A stretch of DNA of 64,000 nucleotides from Tritrichomonas musculus (Eukaryota > Parabasalia > Tritrichomonadida > Tritrichomonadidae). The translations under genes and the position numbers were made by a program. The number at the start of each line of letters is the position of its first letter. The first letter of the stretch is position 1. The notes below the pieces were generated by a model that saw only the letters and a program-made list of their open reading frames with translations, was not told the DNA's origin and made no database searches. Shown here one piece after another: positions 20,001 through 28,086 of this stretch. The stretch covers positions 744,001 through 808,000 of the forward strand of contig JAPFFF010000022.1 of assembly GCA_039105265.1 (NCBI GenBank), written 5' to 3'.

Positions 20001-21712
20001 ATATATACGAAAGTTCTTTAGATATGATTATAGAAGCTACCGTATTAAAAGATGAAACTACAAGAAGTGATTTATTTAATATTGAAGATTATGAAACACA
20101 AACTTTCAATGATATTGATAATGCAAAAGATTATGAAGTATTAAGTGAAAAAGCTTCATTAAAAATGTATTATAATTTATTAGATAAGATTAAAAATTGT
20201 GACGATAAATATGCTTTGAAAAGTGAGATTCCTGCCGCCGTAGATTTATCAAAATATCGAGAAAAAAATGATTTGATATATAAAGATGCTGTCGATGTGC
20301 CTTTTGAAAATGTACAAGATAATTCCGGAACGTGGGAAGTCAAAATAAAATTGACTAGGGGAACTCGCCTTGTTGGAACAATATCAAATAACGATGGCTT
20401 TGTAAAAGAGTTTGATTATTTGTTTGATTATAATGGTGTTATTACTGAAGATGGAGATGTTAATGTCGATTTTGAAATTGACGGAACAACTTATTACTTA
20501 ACTTATTATAAAAGTGATAGTAATGGTCTGTGCTTTTTTATCGATAACGGGACAGATTATTTTGATACCAAATTAATATTAGCGGAAAAAATATTGAAGC
20601 AAGACCAAATAGCATTAAAAAGTGAGATTCCTGAACCTGTTGATTTGACCAATTATGCATTGAAAAGTGACATTCCTGAACCTGTTGATTTGACCAATTA
20701 TGCTTTGAAAACATATTCTTATTCAAAAAGTGAATCAGACACAAAATTTTTGACAAAAGAAGATGTATCTTCGTCGTCTGGGTCTCAAAATATGGTAGAT
20801 GTATTTATCGTAAATTTGGACAATAACGAAAGAATCAAAACGCAAATTCCATATCCCGAAGATGTGACATTTCTCTTGGATAGCGATGGTGATGAATATA
20901 TCCCTGCAGATGGAATACCAGTCACAGAGATTTATACTTTCCTTGTCAAATTGTTCAATGTTGATACTGAAAATAATGATATTAAAACAATTTGGACACA
21001 ACGATATTATTTCAATCATCCAAATTATCTGCTCTATTCCTTTACTAAAAGCAATAATGACGACTTTCTATTTCAAAATGTTAACTATTATCGCGGGTCT
21101 CGATATCATCCAACATCAATGAACTGGAACAGGCCAATAGAACTTGCATGGAATGTATATGCCGAAACAAAGACGGGAAAAAATGATATTTGGTTTGATG
21201 ACATTTCGAACAAAACACTCTTTACGTCTTTTCGTTTTCCCAACAAGTTTTTTGACATACCATTGTCTAATGATTACCGTCTCAGATGGGATACGTTCGG
21301 AAACTTACGATATGTAGATCTATCCAATGTTGATTTATCTCAAATGACATCTTTCGATAAACTTTTTGCTCTCTGTTCAAACCTCCAAAAAATAGATTTT
21401 ATTCAAAAAAAGGTAAATACAGTCTGTAAAAAATTTATGGCAATGTTTTCTGGATGCTATAATCTAACAGAAATAGACTTGTCTTGGATTCAAATTCCTG
21501 ACGATGCTGATTTAACCAGTTTTGAGATGAAATCTATGTTTTTTAACTGTGATTCCTTGTCTGTTTTAAAAATTCCCTATATAAAAATCCCTCCAAAGAG
21601 CGGCAGCAACAGTATTGGTATTGATACATCCGAATATATTCAAACAATTTATGTGAAAGATGAAGAAAGTGCAAATAACATCAAAAATTATTTTGACAAT
21701 TCTTATATCTGA
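17012..21712 (+). pseudogene. Fibre-like structural gene 2 of element B, homologue of the E fibre (looks broken about once or twice)
   Basis: This gene is homologous along its length to the 1270-aa fibre of E (shared blocks such as NAASTLYTDYNICSS against EACSTLYTNCNIQTS). Both have a Gly-rich hydrophobic segment in the middle (GVGITHSLISFAGGAAGS here) and phage-type repeats KYALKSEIP and ALKSEIPEPVDLTNY near the C-terminal third. The end is different from E: residues equivalent to 21200-21700 carry BspA/DUF285-like leucine-rich units (LRYVDLSNVDLSQMTSF, MFSGCYNLTEIDLS, MKSMFFNCDSLSVLKIP). This suggests an exchanged receptor-binding tip. TTATTTTTTTG lies 15 nt before the ATG. Confidence 0.65.
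20612..20711 (+). repeat. 45-bp tandem repeat in fibre gene 2
   Basis: Two near-identical 45-bp units (20612-20656 and 20657-20701), plus the start of a third, encode the 15-residue unit ALKSEIPEPVDLTNY. The units differ at only a few bases, so the duplication is recent relative to the gene. The same amino-acid unit occurs in the E fibre, where it is also repeated. Confidence 0.85.
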
Positions 21713-21788
21713 AAAGATTTGTTAAGAACTTCCGGCCAAATTATTTTGCAAAGAGCATAAAAAAAATTCTTTATTATCTCTCTTTTTT

Positions 21789-22322
21789 TTATACAACGAC
21801 ATATTTAAGACATAAATGATAAACATTAACTAAATCATTATATTCTTTGTTATAAACTTGTTTAAAGTCAGTTATCATTTCTCCATCTTCATTAACGATT
21901 TTGATAGCTTCAATTTTGCGGATAGGAGATGCTTTTGTAGCGCAACATTTAATATCTTCATCAACATAAATTTCGACAGAACATTTCTTTCCTAAAATTG
22001 TTTTGATAATATCTTGGCAAGAAGCTATTGGGACAATAATACAGTTTTTAGAAATTAAATTTGAAATTAATGCTTTATCTTGGTCTAATAAAATTTTTGC
22101 ATAAGTCTCTAAAATCTTATATTTAACATCTAATTCATTAGGGTCTTCTTGGATGATATTTGGTGCTTCAATATCTCTTGTAATAACAATATCTTCCTTA
22201 CCATCTTCTCGCTTATTAATAAAGATATTATTTGTTAAGTTGTTAGTAGATTGTGAAGCAGCAGATGGTTCGAGGGAGATATTTGCATTAACTCCGGCGT
22301 TTGCATTTCGTTTCTTAATCAT
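21789..22322 (-). CDS. Conserved Polinton Cys-type small protein (element B copy)
   Basis: The 177-aa product is a divergent member of the family at 2218-2793 (A) and 46294-46800 (E). The N-terminal 55 residues are polar and low-complexity. The C-terminal domain has YKILETYAKILLDQDKALI, then CQDIIKTILGKKCSVEIYVDEDIKCCATKASPIRKIEAIKI, aligning with the DKVELxxxDDxxCN..Cxx core and the following strand. The last residues (YHLCLKYVVV) match the hydrophobic ends of the others. It lies convergent to the fibre gene, as the E copy lies convergent to its fibre. Confidence 0.6.
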   Translation of the reverse strand: MIKKRNANAGVNANISLEPSAASQSTNNLTNNIFINKREDGKEDIVITRDIEAPNIIQEDPNELDVKYKILETYAKILLDQDKALISNLISKNCIIVPIASCQDIIKTILGKKCSVEIYVDEDIKCCATKASPIRKIEAIKIVNEDGEMITDFKQVYNKEYNDLVNVYHLCLKYVVV

Positions 22323-22404
22323 TTTATGTGGTGGAAAAAAAATATATTCGAGGTATTAAGTTCAAAATAAAAATTTATTTATTTTTTTTAAAAAAAACAT
22401 TACT

Positions 22405-22818
22405 ATGACATTCTTACCTATTTATTCTGATGCGATGTTTAATCCAAGAACTTTTACAGTAGATGATATGAAACTTATATCTTCAGATATCTTGAGTTTA
22501 CTATATGTTGAATGGGATAATGATGAACAAGCTGCGAAAATCAAAATATTCTATCCTTTTGAAAAAGTCAACGAAAAAGATTTTGAAGAAAATATTAATA
22601 ATTTAGCACAAGGTATTGGTAAAACTACAGGTAAAAACTTAAAGGGAAATATATATGGATTTTACTATGACGGACAGGATTGGGCGCCTCAAATTTATGA
22701 ATTCAAAAAGAGATGGGCTTGGGAAAAAAAAGCAGATAAAAAAATATTTATTGGAGACCTTAATTTTGTTCATAATTTTATGGAAGGATTTTTAACAATG
22801 AAATTAGAGAATATTTAA
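22405..22818 (+). CDS. Small accessory protein of element B, possible member of a paralogue family
   Basis: The 137-aa product has a first half with a hydrophobic strand pattern (DILSLLYVEWDNDEQAAKIKIFY). A helix follows (EENINNLAQGIGKTTGKNLKG), then a strand ending in aromatic residues (NIYGFYYDGQDW). The order of helix, G-N-x-Y-G-F-Y-Y strand and D-G turn recalls the small proteins at 30596, 30972, 31376 and 32275. The similarity is weak. The function is unknown. A long T/A tract precedes the ATG. Confidence 0.5.
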   Translation: MTFLPIYSDAMFNPRTFTVDDMKLISSDILSLLYVEWDNDEQAAKIKIFYPFEKVNEKDFEENINNLAQGIGKTTGKNLKGNIYGFYYDGQDWAPQIYEFKKRWAWEKKADKKIFIGDLNFVHNFMEGFLTMKLENI

Positions 22819-22857
22819 AGAAATAACTCATATATTTTTTTTAAGTTCCAAGAAAAA

Positions 22858-24654
22858 ATGACAGAAGAAGAGTGTATTTTACCTTTACATACCCTAATTG
22901 GTTTAGTAAAAGATGTTAAAAATTATGAATATTGTCCTCAACTTACTTGTCTAAAATTAGTTCCTCAAACAGAAATTGAAGGATTCCCTACGTCTGCTTT
23001 TGAGTTTAAAGCACCTTATGAATGGATTTATACAAAATATTTAGAGCAAGATTTTGAATTGATAAGAGAATATTGTAAAAAAACAAACAATGCATTTTTT
23101 GGTTTGATTTATGGATTCTATTGTGCTTTTAATCCTCTAGGGCTAGATGCTACAAAATTAAACGGGCAAATTTATCCTATAACAATGCATATTGACGAAG
23201 CTATGACTGTCCCAAAAATTAATACTCCTTTTGATATTATCGAACAACCCCCAGATTATTTGGAAGATTTAGAGCATTTCAACGATGACTTAGAAGGAGA
23301 GGAAAAAAGAAAAAAGAAAATGAAAAAAGAATTAGATAAAGAAATCAATAAAATGATTAAAAATAAAGATGAAGATTCTGAATGGGAAGAAGAAGAAGAA
23401 GGTGACGATGAAGAAGAACTCGAACTTTTGAAAAAGAAAAGAGACGAAGAAAAAGAGGAAAAATATAAAGAAGATATCGAAAATGGAATTCAAAAATTAC
23501 TTCATGATGATGATGAAGATGGCTCAGACTGGAAAGAATATGATGCTGAAGAAGAAGTTGATGAATTAAAAACCCTCAAAAAAAGACATAAAAGACATAA
23601 GAAAACAGACGAAGATAGATTAAAAGATGAAATAGAAAATGGAATTCAAAGAATGATAGACAATGAAGAAGAAGACTCAGATTGGAAAGAATATGATGCT
23701 GAAGAAGAAGTTGATGAATTAAAAACCCTCAAAAAAAGACATAAAAGATATCATAAAAAAGAAGATGATGAGATTACAGAAGAAGATAAATTACAGTTTG
23801 CTGATGGGGAAGATAATAGTGATTTAGAAGATGATGAACCAGAATCTAAAGAATTAGCTGATGTCAAAAAGAAATTAGAAAAATTTAAACAAAAAGTCGA
23901 AGACAATTTATCTGACCTCGAAGATGACTCGGCCGATGAGGGAAAAGAAAGACTTAATGCTAAAGACTATTTAATGAATAAAGAAGAAAAAGTCCTCAAA
24001 AAAGTAGGTCGCTTAAAGGCAAATGACTATATTGTAGAAGAATTAGAGGATGACGAAGAAGTTGTAAAAAAGAAAGACGAAGCAAGAAAATTGGGCCGGT
24101 TAAGAGCTAAAAATTATATTATTGAAGAGTTATCAGATGATGAAGTTGAAAAGCCAAAAATAGTTATCAAAAAGGAAGATGGAGAAGTTATTGACGAATT
24201 ATCAGACCTTGAAGATGATGAGGCAATAGCTTTAGAAGAACAATTAAGCAAAGAAGTAGAGAAACAAAAAGAAGAATTAGAGAAAAAAGAAAAAGAAAAG
24301 GATGTTGAAGGAGCTGAGAAAATCAAAGAAAAAATTGAAGAATTGGAAGATAAAAAAGAAGAAATCATAGAAAAATATCAAATTGTCCCTTTCGTACCAA
24401 AAAATAAAGGACCTATTATCGAAGAGCCAGATGACCATCCAAAATCTACTGTAAAAATTATTGAAGAAGAGACTATTTTGCCTGCTTTAACAAATACTCC
24501 TGCGCCTGTTATAGAAGATAGTAAGGTTGTTATGAAGAATGGCAGACCCATAAAAATAAAAGGAAAAGATATCTTTCGACAAACCAAAAAAACTTGGAGT
24601 AAGGGATTCGAACATGATGATGGAGATGGATTTGGGAATCATCAAAGTTTCTAA
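22858..24654 (+). CDS. Long acidic repeat protein of element B
   Basis: The 598-aa product has a folded N-terminal domain of about 125 residues, including NAFFGLIYGFYCAFNPLG, which echoes GNIYGFYYDGQDW in the preceding gene. About 450 highly charged residues follow, rich in Glu, Asp and Lys. A 51-52-residue unit is present twice around residues 208-298, and a second shorter unit, KDYLMNKEEK..KVGRLKANDYI..LGRLRAKNYI, occurs three times. Long charged alpha-helix or disorder is expected. The role could be scaffold or DNA-mimic; the sequence gives no firm function. It is 39 bp from the preceding gene. Confidence 0.6.
   Translation: MTEEECILPLHTLIGLVKDVKNYEYCPQLTCLKLVPQTEIEGFPTSAFEFKAPYEWIYTKYLEQDFELIREYCKKTNNAFFGLIYGFYCAFNPLGLDATKLNGQIYPITMHIDEAMTVPKINTPFDIIEQPPDYLEDLEHFNDDLEGEEKRKKKMKKELDKEINKMIKNKDEDSEWEEEEEGDDEEELELLKKKRDEEKEEKYKEDIENGIQKLLHDDDEDGSDWKEYDAEEEVDELKTLKKRHKRHKKTDEDRLKDEIENGIQRMIDNEEEDSDWKEYDAEEEVDELKTLKKRHKRYHKKEDDEITEEDKLQFADGEDNSDLEDDEPESKELADVKKKLEKFKQKVEDNLSDLEDDSADEGKERLNAKDYLMNKEEKVLKKVGRLKANDYIVEELEDDEEVVKKKDEARKLGRLRAKNYIIEELSDDEVEKPKIVIKKEDGEVIDELSDLEDDEAIALEEQLSKEVEKQKEELEKKEKEKDVEGAEKIKEKIEELEDKKEEIIEKYQIVPFVPKNKGPIIEEPDDHPKSTVKIIEEETILPALTNTPAPVIEDSKVVMKNGRPIKIKGKDIFRQTKKTWSKGFEHDDGDGFGNHQSF
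23479..23755 (+). repeat. Two-copy 153-156-bp repeat in the acidic gene
   Basis: Two copies of a 51-52-codon unit (starting about 23479 and 23635) share GAAAATGGAATTCAAA at the start. They also share a nearly identical stretch encoding DWKEYDAEEEVDELKTLKK at the end (23524-23599 and 23677-23752). DNA identity is very high in the second half of the unit, pointing to a recent duplication. Confidence 0.8.
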
Positions 24655-24702
24655 AGTAAAGTCAAAAATAGAAATAAATCAATAAGAGAACAGATAAAAG
24701 CT

Positions 24703-24876
24703 ATGACTCAAAATAGAAATCCAGCCAATTTTGGAGAGAAAAATATTCAAATTCAGAATGGGGATGTCAATAAATATGTAAATGATTTACAGAATCAAAT
24801 TATGCAAAATATCTCTAATCAAACTTATATTCCAGATATCGAAGCTCCAGATATTGATGATTATGTCAAGAGATAG
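24703..24876 (+). CDS. Short 57-aa open frame after the acidic gene
   Basis: This ATG-started frame of 57 codons encodes a polar product with NPANFGEKNIQIQNGDVN and an acidic Pro-containing end (YIPDIEAPDIDDYV). It follows the acidic gene closely on the same strand. It may be a separate small gene or part of its neighbour; the sequence alone does not settle this. No counterpart was seen in other elements. Confidence 0.35.
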   Translation: MTQNRNPANFGEKNIQIQNGDVNKYVNDLQNQIMQNISNQTYIPDIEAPDIDDYVKR

Positions 24877-24944
24877 TCAACAAGATAGTCAAGAGTAAAA
24901 AAAATTCATTTTTAAATCTTATTTTTTTATTTATTAATTTTTTC

Positions 24945-27380
24945 TTAAATATCTTGAGGTAATAACTCATTTGGATTCTCGTCTATATATTCATCTTCTC
25001 TTTCTTTTTCAAATTGAGCGATACATTCACGTTTTAACTTGTAGGCTCTAGGTCTTTTTCCATATTCTTGAACTCTAAATTCATCCAAACAAAATGGGTC
25101 AATCTTTGAATAAAAAGTATTTTCTTTGACTTCTCTGAAGCCATACTCTTTAACAAAATTCTTATAAACTGCATATGCCCTTTTCTTTGACCAACCTTCT
25201 TTGAATTCATCTAGATACTCAGCAATAAACATTTCATAAGGACTTTTTGAGTTATTAATAATTCTTTCTCTAGCAGCAGTGTGAGGCAATACTCTTTTAT
25301 CCCAGTCTGAGATATTTCTTTTGACAAAATAAGTAAATAAATTAGGATAGAATTTGTCATTAGTCATTGTTTTTTCGAGATTTTTCCAGTATTCTTTATC
25401 ATCAATTTTTTCTGCTGAAGTCTCTGAAACAACATATCGTCTATCCCCTTTTAATATCTGAATTGGGCAGTCATGATTCGATACAAAGATTAAATTAACA
25501 ACATTTTCTGATGCTCTAGAAGGTTGATATTTTTCGGAAATTATTATTGATGTTTCTGTAATAATAGACTTCAAAGTATCGAAATCTATAAACTGATTTG
25601 AGTCTGCAGACGATAATTCATTACAGATTATCAATTTCTTATTCTCCAGCAAGGAATTATTTTTACCAACAATATTGTCGATTTTATTAACGTTTTCGAC
25701 AGAATATCCCTTTAATAATTGGCATATAGCATTTGTAATAGTATTTTTGCCAGTACCATATTTTCCTGTCAAGACAATAGCAGTTTCGGTTTTGCCATTA
25801 GGATTTTGAATTATATACGACACCCAATTTAAGATAAATTCATATAATTCTTCATTCTTATCTGCTATAATATCCTTGATATGGTTCAAAAAGGGTTGAA
25901 TAACATGCATATCAACATCTTCGAGGGGCTGATATAAATATCCATGAAAGACATTGAAAAAGTCGTCATCATCAGTGAAAAATTTGATTTGTTTTTTCAT
26001 GAAAATGTTCTTGTTTACTCCTGCAGAATAAACTTGATATGCAGTAATTGTTTTCTTAGTCTTTTTCTCCATGTAGTATCCTAAATTTATAGACTTCATT
26101 TTGTTTTCGAAATCATGGTGGTCTATAGGAGAGAATTTCATAGTTTGACCATCTTCGTTAGTATCTTTAATGAAATAAAGAGTTTTTGCAGTATCTACGA
26201 CGACCAAAACTTTCTTCAAATCTGATAAGATTTCTCCTACTCTTATTCCGTCATTCTTTCTATAGTTTTTCTTCCGAATATCGAATAGAGAAAAAGAGTC
26301 TGCTAAATCAACTTTTGCTTCTTCATCTATATTATTATTGGAATATTTTTCATAAAATTCTTTCCTAATTTCATAATCTAAATGCTTCAATATAGAGAAA
26401 AACCATTTATTGGAGACGACTTTTTCATAGTATTGGTCTGAATATTGATCTATTGTATTCATATTGTGATGGTCATCATCTTGAAAATACCATTCTTTGA
26501 CCAAATCTGTTATGACTTCTTTTTCGTAAGGAGAATGGAATAAATTTATGACTACTTTCTCAAAATTATCAAAAACAGGGTCAAAATGATTAAGTAAATG
26601 AAGTAATTCTTCAGGAGAGAGGATAATCAAATTTTCATTTATTTCGAAGTCATCTGCCTGAAATACCTTTCTTGCATTACTGTCTTCTTTAACTACAACT
26701 TCCTTTTTTGTTTTACTTTTTGTCTTAATTTTTTTCTGAAAAACTTTTGACCAAACTTCTCTTGGAATTTCTTTTTCATCTCCTTTAATTTGGACGACAT
26801 GCTGAGAAGGCAAGGCATCGTTTAGAAAATTTCCGTGATTTAATTTATTTGAAGGGTCTCCTTGAGAAGAAATCTTGTTAGATAAGACATGCCTGAAAAG
26901 TTGTCTGGATTCTAATTTATAAACATTTGGGTCGCAAAATTCATTGATATTATATTCGAATCCTCCTTTTTTTGAATATTTCATTATTTCTTGAAGCTCT
27001 CTTCCCTTTATCTTCGTTGTATAGTAAATTGTATGAATAGAGCAAAAATGTTCTCCTTCTGGATAATATCTTAAGCCAGTTTTCTCAGCTAATGTTTCAG
27101 AATTGGTATATCTTCCTATTGTGTATGGGCCGAAGGTTTCTGTCAAAGAATCAAGCCAATTTAAGACTTTTTGATAGTCTTCTTCACTGGAAATAGAATC
27201 GAAATCAAAATATAAATGATAATGACTATCATAACATAAGACTTCATTCAAAGGAATTTTTTCAAAAAGCCAAGTATCTATGTCATTGTAGTCGATTTGG
27301 AGAGGGATTTTCTTCTTTGGCCAAGCAAAACAATCAATAAAGAAAATACTTCCTGTTTTCTTCACTATGTCGGTAGTCAT
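24945..27380 (-). CDS. Primase-helicase, AEP-like N-terminus plus SF3/D5-like helicase (element B)
   Basis: The 811-aa product has two recognisable halves. Residues about 50-180 look like an archaeo-eukaryotic primase core: HLYFDFDSI near 58 (paired acidic residues) and EHFCSIHTIYY near 112 (sxH motif). Residues about 520-670 are a superfamily 3 helicase: Walker A GKYGTGKN near 543, Walker B-like KLIICNELSS near 580, and motif C VNLIFVSNHD near 630 followed by GDRRYVV. The C-terminal winged-helix-like region follows. Such proteins prime and unwind viral DNA. No polymerase gene is visible in element B, so this may be its replication centre. It is open over its full length. Confidence 0.8.
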   Translation of the reverse strand: MTTDIVKKTGSIFFIDCFAWPKKKIPLQIDYNDIDTWLFEKIPLNEVLCYDSHYHLYFDFDSISSEEDYQKVLNWLDSLTETFGPYTIGRYTNSETLAEKTGLRYYPEGEHFCSIHTIYYTTKIKGRELQEIMKYSKKGGFEYNINEFCDPNVYKLESRQLFRHVLSNKISSQGDPSNKLNHGNFLNDALPSQHVVQIKGDEKEIPREVWSKVFQKKIKTKSKTKKEVVVKEDSNARKVFQADDFEINENLIILSPEELLHLLNHFDPVFDNFEKVVINLFHSPYEKEVITDLVKEWYFQDDDHHNMNTIDQYSDQYYEKVVSNKWFFSILKHLDYEIRKEFYEKYSNNNIDEEAKVDLADSFSLFDIRKKNYRKNDGIRVGEILSDLKKVLVVVDTAKTLYFIKDTNEDGQTMKFSPIDHHDFENKMKSINLGYYMEKKTKKTITAYQVYSAGVNKNIFMKKQIKFFTDDDDFFNVFHGYLYQPLEDVDMHVIQPFLNHIKDIIADKNEELYEFILNWVSYIIQNPNGKTETAIVLTGKYGTGKNTITNAICQLLKGYSVENVNKIDNIVGKNNSLLENKKLIICNELSSADSNQFIDFDTLKSIITETSIIISEKYQPSRASENVVNLIFVSNHDCPIQILKGDRRYVVSETSAEKIDDKEYWKNLEKTMTNDKFYPNLFTYFVKRNISDWDKRVLPHTAARERIINNSKSPYEMFIAEYLDEFKEGWSKKRAYAVYKNFVKEYGFREVKENTFYSKIDPFCLDEFRVQEYGKRPRAYKLKRECIAQFEKEREDEYIDENPNELLPQDI

Positions 27381-27556
27381 GTTTTATCCAAGATAAATAT
27401 TTTTGTGAAGTGATTGATTGAATTAATAAGGAAATATATCTTGACAGAGAACAAGAATATGTCACTTCACAATTTTTCATCAAAAAAAGAAAAATAGTCT
27501 TGACAGGGCACGCATAAAATATTTCACCTCACAATTATTTTTATCATGAATGAAAT
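27381..27556. promoter_or_regulatory. Divergent control region or possible origin with repeated motifs
   Basis: Between the primase-helicase and the MAFG gene lie two direct repeats of about 42-47 bp (27436-27477 and 27494-27540). Each has CTTGACAG(A/G)G, then AC, then ATAT, then TCAC(T/C)TCACAATT at the end. A third, inverted copy of the last part (TTTTGTGAAGTGA) is at 27401-27413 near the helicase start. This arrangement suits a regulator site shared by two genes or iterons of a replication origin next to the helicase gene. Confidence 0.5.
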
Positions 27557-27790
27557 ATGGCTTTTGGTTCATTCTTCAAAAAGTTAAAAGAAGGGGTAAA
27601 AGACTTTGCTGATGGCTTTAAACATGGCTGGAATAAAACAAAGTCAGTAATTGAAAAAATTCCTGTCGTCGGAAAAATTGCTGAAAAAATTCCTAAATTC
27701 GATAATTCAAACAATCCTGTTTCTCAATATTTCGGTAATGATGGATATACCTATTTTGATGATAATGGAAATGCAATACCTAAATCATAA
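27557..27790 (+). CDS. MAFG-family protein 2 of element B
   Basis: The 77-aa product begins MAFGSFFKKLKEGVKDFADG, a basic amphipathic helix, and continues with KTKSVIEKIPVVGKIAEKIP. The C-terminus is polar. It shares the MAFGSF start and helical pattern with the proteins at 9233-9544 and 53588-53887. The leader ATCATGAATGAAATATG is also found before two tiny MAFG genes at 29889 and 30043. A membrane-active or virion role is inferred. It overlaps the convergent 81-aa gene by 6 bp. Confidence 0.6.
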   Translation: MAFGSFFKKLKEGVKDFADGFKHGWNKTKSVIEKIPVVGKIAEKIPKFDNSNNPVSQYFGNDGYTYFDDNGNAIPKS

Positions 27791-28030
27791 CGAATATAAA
27801 TTTTTTACTGCTTTCTTTAATAAATTCCTTATTTTTATTGACTGTTCATATTTTGCTTTTATTTTTTCATATCTCTGTAATTTTTTTGGGTCTTCTGGAG
27901 GGTCGCTCTTGAGAACTTTATAGTAGTATTGAATCCTTGAATGAATAATTTTTAAGGTAGGAGAAGCAAAAGTTTTTCGTTCGTGAGGCTTTTTCAAAGG
28001 AGGTAATCCTTCTATGTTTTGGAAATCCAT
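27785..28030 (-). CDS. Conserved 81-aa basic protein divergent from integrase (element B copy)
   Basis: The product carries LPPLKKPHERKTFASPTLK, then HSRIQYYYKVLKS, then a basic helix with KIRNLLKKAVKNLYSL at the C-terminus. Copies with the same three blocks occur in E (46033-46272) and C (61999-62229). In all three elements the gene is head-to-head with the integrase gene, 17 to 104 bp apart. The protein is small, basic and mostly helical. A DNA-binding partner of integrase is the obvious hypothesis. It matches no family I can name. Confidence 0.75.
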   Translation of the reverse strand: MDFQNIEGLPPLKKPHERKTFASPTLKIIHSRIQYYYKVLKSDPPEDPKKLQRYEKIKAKYEQSIKIRNLLKKAVKNLYSL

Positions 28031-28086
28031 TTATCGTAGAGAAAAAATAAAATCATACACTTTAAAATTAAGACAAAAATATATAA

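Noticed and set aside
20612-20711. Possible CRISPR-like or satellite repeat
   Set aside because: The 45-bp units are in frame, directly adjacent without spacers, and code for a fibre repeat.
20886-21122. Short open frame in the fibre 2 region on the plus strand
   Set aside because: It lies in another frame inside the long fibre gene and has no leader or homologue.
27436-27505. TTGACA boxes resembling bacterial -35 promoters
   Set aside because: The genome is eukaryotic, and the TTGACA lies within a longer repeated unit, better read as a repeat of the control region.
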